Assembly (NCBI GenBank): GCA_023431215.1
Contig: JAEYXR010000104.1
Location: 1-6,443, forward strand
Source: Bacillota bacterium
GTDB lineage: Bacteria > Bacillota > Clostridia > Oscillospirales > Ruminococcaceae
Direction: 5' to 3'
DNA: 6,443 bases
The notes under the pieces are model-generated. The model was not told the origin of the DNA. It did not search any database and saw only the letters and a list, made by a program, of their open reading frames with translations. The position numbers and the translations under genes were made by a program. Positions 1-5,762 of this stretch are shown here, piece after piece. How positions within the stretch are numbered: the first letter of the stretch is position 1; each line of letters starts with the position of its first letter.

Positions 1-285
1 GGCAATGAGCACCGCACGGGTAACAGATGTAGAACCTGTAATACATGGGTCGCGCATGGAAGCGGTAAAACAAAAACGCGACTTTTGCAGTATAAAGCCA
101 AAGCTGCAGCCGAACGCCCAAAAAAGCGCCAAATTGCTGCTTTTAGCTCCCAAAACCAGTTCTACCACAACAATAAACGCAAGGACAAGTAGGCCGATTG
201 GAAGCTGGTTCGGCTTTTTCTTACGCGGTGCTCTTGCGCGTGCAGAAGAGGTTACAGGCTTGCTGGAAGATTCATTTTCTGGCAT
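1..285 (-). CDS. YeeE/YedE-family sulfur (thiosulfate-type) transporter, N-terminal part, cut by window edge
   Basis: Reading the minus strand from ATG at 285-283 gives 95 codons open to the window edge, so the gene continues to the left. Residues 1-27 are a Ser- and Lys/Arg-rich cytoplasmic tail. Residues about 29-47 form a first membrane helix. A second hydrophobic stretch (about 52-67) leads into QKSRFCFTASMRDP (67-80), the hallmark of the YeeE/YedE family with its conserved Cys (C72). Family members such as TsuA import thiosulfate; some YedE members are linked to selenium metabolism. The start is set by AGGAGG (complement of 293-298). The gene is divergent from a LysR-type regulator and near a TusA-like gene, the usual partners of this family. 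The substrate (thiosulfate, another sulfur species or selenium) cannot be decided here. The family call is firm; the membrane topology is read by eye. Confidence 0.85.
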   Translation of the reverse strand, partial: MPENESSSKPVTSSARARAPRKKKPNQLPIGLLVLAFIVVVELVLGAKSSNLALFWAFGCSFGFILQKSRFCFTASMRDPCITGSTSVTRAVLIA

Positions 286-303
286 TTGACAACCTCCTGT
301 CAA
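286..303 (-). promoter_or_regulatory. Hairpin holding the yeeE ribosome-binding site in its loop
   Basis: On the minus strand, TTGACA and TGTCAA form a perfect 6-bp stem around the loop GGAGGT, which is the core of the Shine-Dalgarno sequence. The stem ends directly before the ATG at 285. Initiation could depend on opening this hairpin, or the loop could present the site. The pairing is seen in the sequence; a regulatory role is inference. TTGACA also resembles a -35 box, but no -10 box could lie usefully downstream of it. Confidence 0.5.
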
Positions 304-375
304 GAGTTTTTATGGGGCAAGTTATGCTTTACTACGTCCCTATTATATCATCCTGTTAAAAATTTCACTATCCAA

Positions 376-416
376 TTGCATTATACAGTATTAAAAAATG
401 TAATAACAAAATGCAA
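376..416. promoter_or_regulatory. Inverted repeat TTGCATT...AATGCAA, candidate operator
   Basis: TTGCATT (376-382) and AATGCAA (410-416) are perfect 7-base inverted copies, 27 bases apart. One arm covers the -10 and the other borders the -35 of the minus-strand promoter. A short ATAC-A-GTAT palindrome (383-391) lies between them. LysR-type regulators typically bind such dyads in the space between themselves and a divergent target. Which protein binds here is inference. Confidence 0.4.
380..409 (-). promoter_or_regulatory. Probable sigma-A-type promoter for the yeeE-like gene
   Basis: On the minus strand, TTGTTA (404-409) and TATAAT (380-385) are separated by 18 bases, close to the vegetative consensus. 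Transcription would start near 373, giving a leader of roughly 88 bases. A second TATAAT lies closer to the gene (342-347 on the minus strand), but I see only a poor -35 for it (complement of 365-370). The promoter is overlapped by the inverted repeat at 376-416, fitting control by the divergent LysR-type protein. Confidence 0.5.
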
Positions 417-436
417 TAGCAGCTGGCACTATTGGG

Positions 437-465
437 TTTTGTTTTGGCCAACCATCTGTTATAAT
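437..465 (+). promoter_or_regulatory. Probable promoter of the LysR-led operon, with internal palindrome
   Basis: A perfect TATAAT lies at 460-465, 30 bases before the LysR start codon. The -35 is weak: TTTTGT (437-442) with a 17-base spacer, or TTGTTT (439-444) with 15. The perfect palindrome TTGGCCAA (444-451) sits in or at the edge of the spacer, where a bound protein could block polymerase. This would suit the negative autoregulation common among LysR-type proteins. The -10 is clear; the rest is tentative. Confidence 0.45.
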
Positions 466-495
466 TTTATCAATAGCAGTAAGGAGGAAGTTTCC

Positions 496-1395
496 ATGCA
501 ACTGGAGCACATTTTGCTGTTTTATAAAATTGCCAATGCAAAAAGCATTTCTAAGGTGGCCTCTGCCAACCATATTTCTCAGCCTGCGCTCAGCCAGCAG
601 ATGCAGCGCTTGGAGGAGGAGGTAGGTCAGCGGCTTTTGGAGCGTTCCAACCGTGGGATTGAATTGACCCGCGCCGGTGTTGTTATGCAAAAATATGCCG
701 AACAGTTTTTGCAGGTTTACGAAAATTTTCAGGAGGATATGCAGCATCTGCAAACCAGCTTTGGTAACGTGCGGATTGCGGCAACCCCTGTGGCAGCAAG
801 CTACGCCCTGCCCTGCACCCTGTTTAAGGTAAAACAGCGCTTTCCCGACTGTGGCTTCAGCCTCAATGCTGTTCACAGCCACGACGTCATTCAGCGGGTA
901 GAAAATGGTGGCGCAGACATTGGTTTTATTGCCGGCGATTGCCCTACCCCAGGGTTAATACGCGCAGAAGCATTCTCTGACAAAATTTATCTGGTGGCAA
1001 AAACAAGCTACCCCATTGCAGAAAAAATAACCTTAAAAACGCTTTACCAACATCCTTTGGTGATGCTGGATGAAAGCTTTAGCTCTTACCGGCTTGTGCG
1101 CAACACCCTGCTGCAACAGGGGGCGGAGGTAGAAAAATTACATATTATGTGCCATCTGGATTCTACCGAATCGGTTAAGAGTGCTGTGCTGGCGCAGCAT
1201 GGTTTGGCATTTTTGCCTTATATGGCAATTAAAAAAGAAATTTATCAAAAACAGCTTAAAATTATTCAGCTGGAAAACTTTGATATGAACTGCGATGTTT
1301 ACTCGATACACCGTCCAAAAGAAAAAATTGGCAATGATGATTTATACAATATTATTAAATACTTTATTACCACTGTCAATAAAAGCATTTGCTGA
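496..1395 (+). CDS. LysR-family transcriptional regulator
   Basis: A 299-residue protein of normal length for the family. Residues 1-60 form the winged helix-turn-helix: the SISKVASANHISQPALSQQ stretch (17-35) is a classic LysR recognition motif, followed by a helix leading to LLERSNRGIELTRAG (47-61). Residues about 90-299 are the periplasmic-binding-like effector domain. The reading frame is open upstream to 286, but the start is ATG 496. It has AAGGAGG at 481-487 with good spacing, the homology begins there, and a longer form would cover the promoter. The gene is divergent from the yeeE-like gene and is followed after 12 bases by the tusA-like gene, so it probably senses a sulfur metabolite and controls both directions. 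The ligand is unknown. The effector domain contains several Cys residues (107, 119, 149, 219, 266), noted without assigning a role. Confidence 0.93.
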   Translation: MQLEHILLFYKIANAKSISKVASANHISQPALSQQMQRLEEEVGQRLLERSNRGIELTRAGVVMQKYAEQFLQVYENFQEDMQHLQTSFGNVRIAATPVAASYALPCTLFKVKQRFPDCGFSLNAVHSHDVIQRVENGGADIGFIAGDCPTPGLIRAEAFSDKIYLVAKTSYPIAEKITLKTLYQHPLVMLDESFSSYRLVRNTLLQQGAEVEKLHIMCHLDSTESVKSAVLAQHGLAFLPYMAIKKEIYQKQLKIIQLENFDMNCDVYSIHRPKEKIGNDDLYNIIKYFITTVNKSIC

Positions 1396-1407
1396 GGGAG
1401 GAAACCC

Positions 1408-1629
1408 ATGCCCACCGAATTTGATTGCTTGGGCGATATGTGCCCAATCCCCATTATGAAGCTACAGCAATGCAAAGAGCTTACCCAAAGCGGACAAAAA
1501 GTAAAGCTGATTACAGACCACAGCTGTGTAGTGGAGAGCATTACCGATTATTGCAAAAAATTAAAACTACAGCTTGAAGTTGTGGAGGCTATTCCGGGAG
1601 TGTGGGAGCTTTATGTCACAAAACCATGA
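1408..1629 (+). CDS. TusA-like (SirA/YedF N-domain family) sulfur carrier protein
   Basis: A 73-residue protein, typical length for single-domain TusA family members. The diagnostic motif CPIP is at residues 12-15; C12 is the Cys that carries a persulfide in characterised TusA proteins. The LGD just before it and the KLITDHS-like turn (33-39) fit the beta-alpha-beta fold. Further Cys residues at 7, 22, 40 and 49 are more than most family members have. The start ATG has GGGAGG (1396-1401) at good spacing, directly after the LysR stop codon. The 3' end overlaps the next gene by 17 bases. In Firmicutes such genes sit beside YeeE/YedE transporters and are thought to pass on imported sulfur. It lacks the C-terminal DsrE-like domain of selenium-linked YedF. 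The acceptor of the sulfur is unknown; the adjacent enzymes are candidates. Confidence 0.88.
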   Translation: MPTEFDCLGDMCPIPIMKLQQCKELTQSGQKVKLITDHSCVVESITDYCKKLKLQLEVVEAIPGVWELYVTKP

Positions 1630-2371
1630 TACCATGCCCCGCCATGAGGTGGGCATTATTATTCCTGTTTACCGCGCTACTCCTGCTTTACCGGCACTGC
1701 TGCAAGCACTGGAAAAGGAATTGGTGCACACCAACTGGCACGCCTATATCATAGACGACAGTGCCCATGCGCCTACTCAATCCTTTGTGCGCCAGCACTG
1801 CACCGGTCCACGGGTAACCTGTATTTGTCTTGCAGACAACAGTGGACAACAAAACGCTGTACTCTGTGGTATCCGTGCAGCACTGCCCCATTGCTGCAAA
1901 TTTGTAACCATGGATGATGACGGGCAGCATCCTGCACGGCTTGTACCTATTTTGCTGCAGAAATTATCACCTCAAAACAGCCTTGTATATGCCGTCCCCA
2001 TTGAGCCTGAAGCCGGGGTTCGCGGTATGGGCAGCCACGCCCGAGATGTACTGTTCCGCCTTTGCTTTTCGCTGCCTAAAGATATTACTGTCAGCAGCTT
2101 TCGCGCCTTTACCCATGATGTTGCAGAGCATGTTGCCGCTTTTTCCGGTAGTTTTTTTTACTTTTCTGCTGTTGCGCTGGGTACCAAGCCCGTGGTTCAG
2201 TGTATTTCTTACAACCCGCACACCCGCATATATGGTAAAAGCGGCTATACCTTAAAAAAGCTGGTGTTACTATATTGCGGTATTATCCATTATTATTTGC
2301 TTTGCACCAAGCAGCCGCCCCGTGTGCTGTACAAGATTGAATCTATTTGGGAGGGAGACGAAAGCACTTGA
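1613..2371 (+). CDS. Family 2 (GT-A fold) glycosyltransferase, short DPM1/ArnC-like form
   Basis: A 252-residue protein from ATG 1613, preceded by GGGAG at 1604-1608. A start at 1574 lacks support; ATG 1634 is possible but has no ribosome site. Domain order: VGIIIPVY (13-20), the first nucleotide-binding strand; IIDDS (46-50), the first acidic motif; NSGQQNAVLCGIRAA (76-90); then MDDDGQHP (100-107), the metal-binding DxD motif in the form seen in polyprenyl-phosphate glycosyltransferases. TRIYGKSGYTLKKLVLL (204-220) matches the R-x-x-G-x-S-x-Y..K segment near the end of the catalytic domain. ArnC/GtrB-like relatives are longer and end in two membrane helices. Here only one hydrophobic stretch (about 217-231) is seen, so the enzyme is probably peripheral. 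Donor sugar and acceptor are unknown. It overlaps the tusA-like gene by 17 bases and the next gene by 4, implying translational coupling. Confidence 0.85.
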   Translation: MSQNHDTMPRHEVGIIIPVYRATPALPALLQALEKELVHTNWHAYIIDDSAHAPTQSFVRQHCTGPRVTCICLADNSGQQNAVLCGIRAALPHCCKFVTMDDDGQHPARLVPILLQKLSPQNSLVYAVPIEPEAGVRGMGSHARDVLFRLCFSLPKDITVSSFRAFTHDVAEHVAAFSGSFFYFSAVALGTKPVVQCISYNPHTRIYGKSGYTLKKLVLLYCGIIHYYLLCTKQPPRVLYKIESIWEGDEST

Positions 2372-3609
2372 AAAATCTGTTGCTTTTGGGAGGTGGCAAC
2401 TGCCAGCGCAGTGCTGCCCGTTATGCTGCATCACAAGGTGTGACCGTAACACTTGTGGACTACACCCTCCATCCTCCTGCCGCACAGTATGCCGCAGCAC
2501 ATATTCCAGTCAGCACCTTTGATATTGAAGGGTGCATACAGGCTGCACGTACCTCCCACGCTGACGGCATTATGACCCTTGGCACAGACCAACCTGTGTA
2601 TACGGCGGCATATGTCAGCCGGCAGCTTGGGCTGCCCAGCTTGATTACCCCGGAAACTGCCCTTTGTGTAACCAATAAGCAAATCATGAAGCAGCGTATG
2701 ACTCAGTACGGGATTCCTACCGTGCCCTACCGTTTTTTACACGAAGGTGACGCTGCCGCCGCACTGGAAGGTCTTGCTGGGCCCTATGTGATTAAACCAC
2801 TGGACAGCCAAGGCCAACGGGGTATTTTTTTACTGGACAGTGCTGAAGATGTTGTGGCGCATATTCCCCAAACTTTACGGTTTTCCCGCACAAATACGGT
2901 ATTGGTAGAAAGCTTTTATCCCAGCGACGAGGTAACCGTAAGCGCATGGGTGGAGAACGGGCGAGTTTTTATGCTTACCATAACAGACCGTCTTCTTTAC
3001 CCCGATCCCAAACATATCGGCGTCTGCATTGGGCATCGCTTTCCTTCGGTACATTTGCACCAACATCTCCAGATGCAGTCTATTTGTGAACAGCTCTGCA
3101 AGGCCTGCCGCATCGAGAACGGGCCACTGTATGTGCAGCTGCTGATTGGCAGCCATGGTATTTGTGTAAACGAACTTGCCTGCCGCATTGGTGGCGCTTT
3201 TGAAGATTTTTTCATTCCCTACATCAGCGGTTTTGATATTTTGGATGCAGTCATGCGCTCTGCCTTGGGCGAACCGGTGGATTGTTCTACCCTGCACAGT
3301 TACCACGTATCTAAAGCCACAAGACAGGTTGCCGCACAGCTTCTGTTCTGCCGCAGCGGTACCATTGCCAACATAACATCAGAGGAGGAACTGAGGTCTC
3401 TGCCTTTTGTGCTTGACGCCGGCTTTAACTATCAGCCGGGTCAGACCATACCCGCAATGGAAAATGCAACCGCACGCTTTGGTCATGCCGTTCTTGTGGC
3501 CGAAAGCAAAGAGGAAATGCAGCAATGCATTCAGCAGTTTTATCAGACACTACGAGTAACCGATACCAGCGGAAAGGACATGCTTACCCGTCTCTATCCA
3601 ATGATTTAA
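2368..3609 (+). CDS. ATP-grasp carboxylate-amine ligase-like protein
   Basis: A 413-residue protein from TTG 2368, whose TTGA overlaps the TGA of the glycosyltransferase. GGGAGG at 2349-2354 and GGGAG at 2353-2357 supply the ribosome site; an earlier TTG at 2347 lies at those sites and is unlikely. Residues 1-31 (KNLLLLGGGN...VTLVD) form an N-terminal pre-ATP-grasp, Rossmann-like domain as in PurK/CarB-type proteins. The ATP-grasp core follows: YVIKPLDSQGQRG (140-152), with K143 and the flexible Gly-rich loop; ESFYPSDEVTVSAWV (181-195); ITDR (205-208); and VNELACRIGG (267-276), where E269 and R273 match the usual metal- and phosphate-binding residues. The commonly present Asn is Ala (A271), a substitution I believe occurs in related ligases. 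The family joins a carboxylate to an amine or thiol through an acyl-phosphate. The substrates are unknown. Sharing a coupled transcript with a glycosyltransferase and a sulfur carrier suggests biosynthesis rather than primary metabolism. Confidence 0.88.
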   Translation: MKNLLLLGGGNCQRSAARYAASQGVTVTLVDYTLHPPAAQYAAAHIPVSTFDIEGCIQAARTSHADGIMTLGTDQPVYTAAYVSRQLGLPSLITPETALCVTNKQIMKQRMTQYGIPTVPYRFLHEGDAAAALEGLAGPYVIKPLDSQGQRGIFLLDSAEDVVAHIPQTLRFSRTNTVLVESFYPSDEVTVSAWVENGRVFMLTITDRLLYPDPKHIGVCIGHRFPSVHLHQHLQMQSICEQLCKACRIENGPLYVQLLIGSHGICVNELACRIGGAFEDFFIPYISGFDILDAVMRSALGEPVDCSTLHSYHVSKATRQVAAQLLFCRSGTIANITSEEELRSLPFVLDAGFNYQPGQTIPAMENATARFGHAVLVAESKEEMQQCIQQFYQTLRVTDTSGKDMLTRLYPMI

Positions 3610-3617
3610 GAGCAACC

Positions 3618-3631
3618 ACACTTAATAGTGT
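3618..3631 (+). other. Small hairpin just after the ATP-grasp gene
   Basis: ACACT and AGTGT pair perfectly around the four-base loop TAAT, 8 bases after the ATP-grasp stop codon. No T-run follows, so this is not a convincing intrinsic terminator. A competing pairing of GTGTA (3628-3632) with TACAC (3668-3672) is possible and would enclose CCC-AGC/GCT-GGG (3635-3653). Confidence 0.25.
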
Positions 3632-3693
3632 AGCCCCGGAGCAATGCGCTGGGTGATATACGGGATTTACACGCTCTCCCCAGACCGGGACAG

Positions 3694-3992
3694 GTTTATG
3701 ACAAGCTTAAACTACCATCAGAAACGACTACTGCGCAGTTTACGCAGCCCCTTTGGATGGATGCTTGCGCCTGTGCCATTGGCAACTGTATTTCCTTCGG
3801 AAACCACATATCATCTTATCATTCCTTTACTTCGCATGATAAGAATCTCTGTTTTGCCATGCAAAACACCTATGCCCAGGGCGATATGCGCTGTTGACGC
3901 TCCCGCCCCGATGCGTGAAAACTTCATGCCCCGCAAGCCCTTGCATGCATCGTGGTGTGCTATGGCACATGAAGTTTTAAGCTAAGTTTATG
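3694..3992. repeat. Palindrome-rich element in a gene-free gap: MITE-like insertion or structured RNA
   Basis: The gap 3610-4014 (405 bases) has no gene I can support. Inside it, GTTTATG occurs at 3694-3700 and again at 3986-3992, directly bordering imperfect inverted ends: AGCTTAAA at 3704-3711, TTTAAGCT at 3976-3983, with similarity continuing inwards for about 16 bases. This is the layout of a small non-autonomous mobile element of 285 bases (3701-3985) with a 7-base target duplication. The interior holds successive perfect stems: 3731-3747 (5 bp), 3791-3803 (5 bp), 3814-3844 (9 bp, 13-base loop), 3850-3868 (8 bp, 3-base loop), 3879-3908 (GGGCG/CGCCC enclosing GCG/CGC) and 3918-3978 (11 bp, with GCAA/TTGC inside). 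So many perfect stems are not expected by chance. I do not recognise a known riboswitch, RNase P, tmRNA, SRP or 6S RNA. A structured RNA controlling the downstream transporter is the main alternative. Confidence 0.45.
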
Positions 3993-4014
3993 CCGATGCG
4001 GAGCGGCAGAATGG

Positions 4015-4959
4015 ATGATTACATTGAAACACAAAATTTTATGCCTGCTTGCCGCCTTTTTGCTGCTGGCCGGCTGCAGTAAAAACAACTATGAAATCAG
4101 CATTGCCGAACAGTTTGGCATTGCCTATGCACCCCTTACCGTGATAAAAGAACAAGGGCTTTTGGAAAAGAAACTACCCGGCATAACAGTGCATTGGAAG
4201 CAGTTTGGAGGACCCACCGCCATCCGCGAGGGAATGCTCAGCGGCGACATTGACTTTGGTTTTATGGGCCCCGCCCCTGTTTTGGTAGGGGTGGACAACG
4301 GTATGCCCTGGAAATTTGCCACAGGCATCAGCATGAATGAGGTAGCAATTGTCACCGACAAGCCCTACACCTCCCTTGCCGACTTTACCCCACAAGATCG
4401 TATTGCCATTCTCTCCCCTGCCTGTACCCAGCATGTGCTTTTGTGTATGCTTGCAGAACAGCAGTTGGGAGATGCCCAGGCGCTGGATACCCGTTGTGTT
4501 TCATTAAGCCATCCAGATGCCATGCAGGCACTGCTGGCCGATACCGAAATCAGCGCCCATGTGGCAACACCGCCATACCTTGGTACCGAGCTTGAAGCAG
4601 GCATGACCGTTTTGGCCACTGGCGATGAGATTTTAGGAGAACCCCTTACTTTTATTACAGGGGTGGCAATGACCGAGTTTTACCAGCAACATCCTAAGGA
4701 GTATACCGCTTTTTTGGAAGCCCTGGAGGAAGCCATTGACTATATCAATAACCACACCGATGAGGCAGTAAAGCTGCTTGCACCTATTTACGGTATCAGT
4801 GAAGAGGAGCTAAAGGGACAGATGCAGTTCCGTGGCACCATTTATACCACCCAACTGCATGGCATTGACACCCTTTCTGCAGCCATGCAGCGCATGGGCT
4901 TTACCAAAGCAGCACCCACACTTTCTGATATTGCCTTTGACAATGTGAAAGGAGCTTGA
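4015..4959 (+). CDS. ABC transporter substrate-binding lipoprotein, NitT/TauT/SsuA type
   Basis: A 314-residue protein. Residues 5-21 are a lipoprotein signal peptide: basic KHK, a hydrophobic core, and the lipobox LAGC with C21 as the lipid-anchored Cys. The mature part follows the NMT1/SsuA/TauA/NrtA pattern: IAEQFGIAYAPLTVIKEQG (30-48), then WKQFGGPTAIREGMLSGDIDFGF (61-83), where the protein contacts ligands in this family, and a C-terminal helical region. Known family ligands include alkylsulfonates, taurine, nitrate, bicarbonate and thiamine precursors. The sulfur genes upstream favour an organosulfur ligand, but this is inference. The start ATG 4015 has only a modest GGAG (4000-4003), 11 bases away; an overlapping ATG at 4011 is in another frame. 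Together with its permease and ATPase it forms a complete importer set. Confidence 0.87.
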   Translation: MITLKHKILCLLAAFLLLAGCSKNNYEISIAEQFGIAYAPLTVIKEQGLLEKKLPGITVHWKQFGGPTAIREGMLSGDIDFGFMGPAPVLVGVDNGMPWKFATGISMNEVAIVTDKPYTSLADFTPQDRIAILSPACTQHVLLCMLAEQQLGDAQALDTRCVSLSHPDAMQALLADTEISAHVATPPYLGTELEAGMTVLATGDEILGEPLTFITGVAMTEFYQQHPKEYTAFLEALEEAIDYINNHTDEAVKLLAPIYGISEEELKGQMQFRGTIYTTQLHGIDTLSAAMQRMGFTKAAPTLSDIAFDNVKGA

Positions 4960-4961
4960 CC

Positions 4962-5762
4962 TTGTCTCATCTTAAATCCGCACCACGCTGGGTACAGCGT
5001 GCCTTTTGGCTGATACTGCTACTGATAATTTGGCAGGCCAGTGTAAAGCTGTTCAATGTTTCACCTTTGCTGTTTCCCCCTGTAGAACTGGTAGCCAAAA
5101 CGCTGTGGGAAAGCCTTATACAGGGTGATTTGATATACCAGACTGCCTATTCCCTGGGCATCATTGTTACAAGCATATTCATCTCGGCAGCTATGGCAGG
5201 ACTGTTTGCACTGGCAAGCGTAAAATGGCGTACCGCCGCCAGCTTTTTTGATACTCTCACCGCCGTCATGCATCCCTTGCCCGGGCTTGCCCTGCTGCCC
5301 CTTATTATCATTTGGTTTGGTACCGGCAGCGGCGCCGTGCTGGTAATACTGGTACATGCCTCTGTTTGGCCTATTCTGTTGAACATAACAGCAGGCATTG
5401 CCGCAGTGCCCCAAATGTATCTTGATTGTGGACGCAACCTTGGCATGAAAAAGGCTGCCGTTGCATGGCGTATTTTGCTGCCCGGCTCAGCCGGATACAT
5501 CATCAGCGGCATAAAAATCGGCTTTGCACGTGCCTGGCGTGCGCTGATCAGCGCAGAAATGGTTTTTGGCGCAGTTGGTGCAAAGGGCGGTATTGGTTGG
5601 TACATACTCAAACAGCGCACTTTTATGAACACTGCCGGCCTGTTTGCCGGAATTTTCATTGTAATACTGTTGGGCATCCTCATTGAGGATATCTTATTTG
5701 CCTTTATTGAGCGTCATACTGTTGAAAAATGGGGCTATGCGAAAGCGAGGGATGACGGATGA
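4962..5762 (+). CDS. ABC transporter permease, NitT/TauT/SsuC type
   Basis: A 266-residue membrane protein of normal length for SsuC/TauC-like permeases. Hydrophobic segments lie at about residues 14-30, 62-86, 106-121, 124-148, 178-190 and 225-249. The BPD-transport EAA loop, which contacts the ATPase, is at CGRNLGMKKAAVAWRILLPGS (156-176), with the conserved Gly and the LLP ending. The start is TTG 4962, with AAAGGAG (4948-4954) 7 bases upstream. An earlier in-frame TTG at 4956, overlapping the lipoprotein stop, would be only 1 base from that site, so it is less likely. The stop overlaps the start of the ATPase gene (ATGA at 5759-5762), implying coupled synthesis of the membrane and motor subunits. 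The stretch about 190-216 (ARAWRALISAEMVFG...GGIG) is typical of the taurine/nitrate branch. Confidence 0.92.
   Translation: MSHLKSAPRWVQRAFWLILLLIIWQASVKLFNVSPLLFPPVELVAKTLWESLIQGDLIYQTAYSLGIIVTSIFISAAMAGLFALASVKWRTAASFFDTLTAVMHPLPGLALLPLIIIWFGTGSGAVLVILVHASVWPILLNITAGIAAVPQMYLDCGRNLGMKKAAVAWRILLPGSAGYIISGIKIGFARAWRALISAEMVFGAVGAKGGIGWYILKQRTFMNTAGLFAGIFIVILLGILIEDILFAFIERHTVEKWGYAKARDDG

Noticed and set aside
5..289. Plus-strand open frame of 94 codons at the left edge
   Set aside because: It is the antisense of the YeeE/YedE-family N-terminus, which has a clear family motif and a strong ribosome site on the minus strand.
286..495. 70-codon upstream extension of the LysR-type protein
   Set aside because: It runs through promoters and an operator-like repeat. 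The ribosome site and family homology place the start at 496.
391..882. 163-codon minus-strand open frame
   Set aside because: It is the antisense of the LysR DNA-binding domain and the control region, with no family resemblance.
3634..3894. 87 open codons in the same frame as both flanking genes, Cys-rich near the end
   Set aside because: It follows a TAG at 3631-3633 and lacks an ATG until 3757, which has no ribosome site. Three further TGA codons follow. A decayed gene remains possible but is unsupported.
3718..3927. Minus-strand frame of 38 codons, a TGA, then 30 more codons; looked like a possible UGA-recoded small protein
   Set aside because: The ribosome site is weak and no family is recognised. 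The other strand gives equally protein-like text, so appearance alone is not evidence.
3644..3985. 113-codon plus-strand open frame in the gap
   Set aside because: The only ribosome-like GGAG is 2 bases from the ATG, the translation resembles no family I know, and the stretch is built of palindromes that also explain its openness.
3610..4014. Known riboswitch or housekeeping RNA (TPP, cobalamin, T-box, SAM, RNase P, tmRNA, SRP, 6S) in the gap
   Set aside because: None of the conserved core sequences of these classes could be found on either strand by eye.
5147..5683. 178-codon minus-strand open frame
   Set aside because: It is the antisense of the permease, whose family motifs are clear. 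It has no recognisable content.
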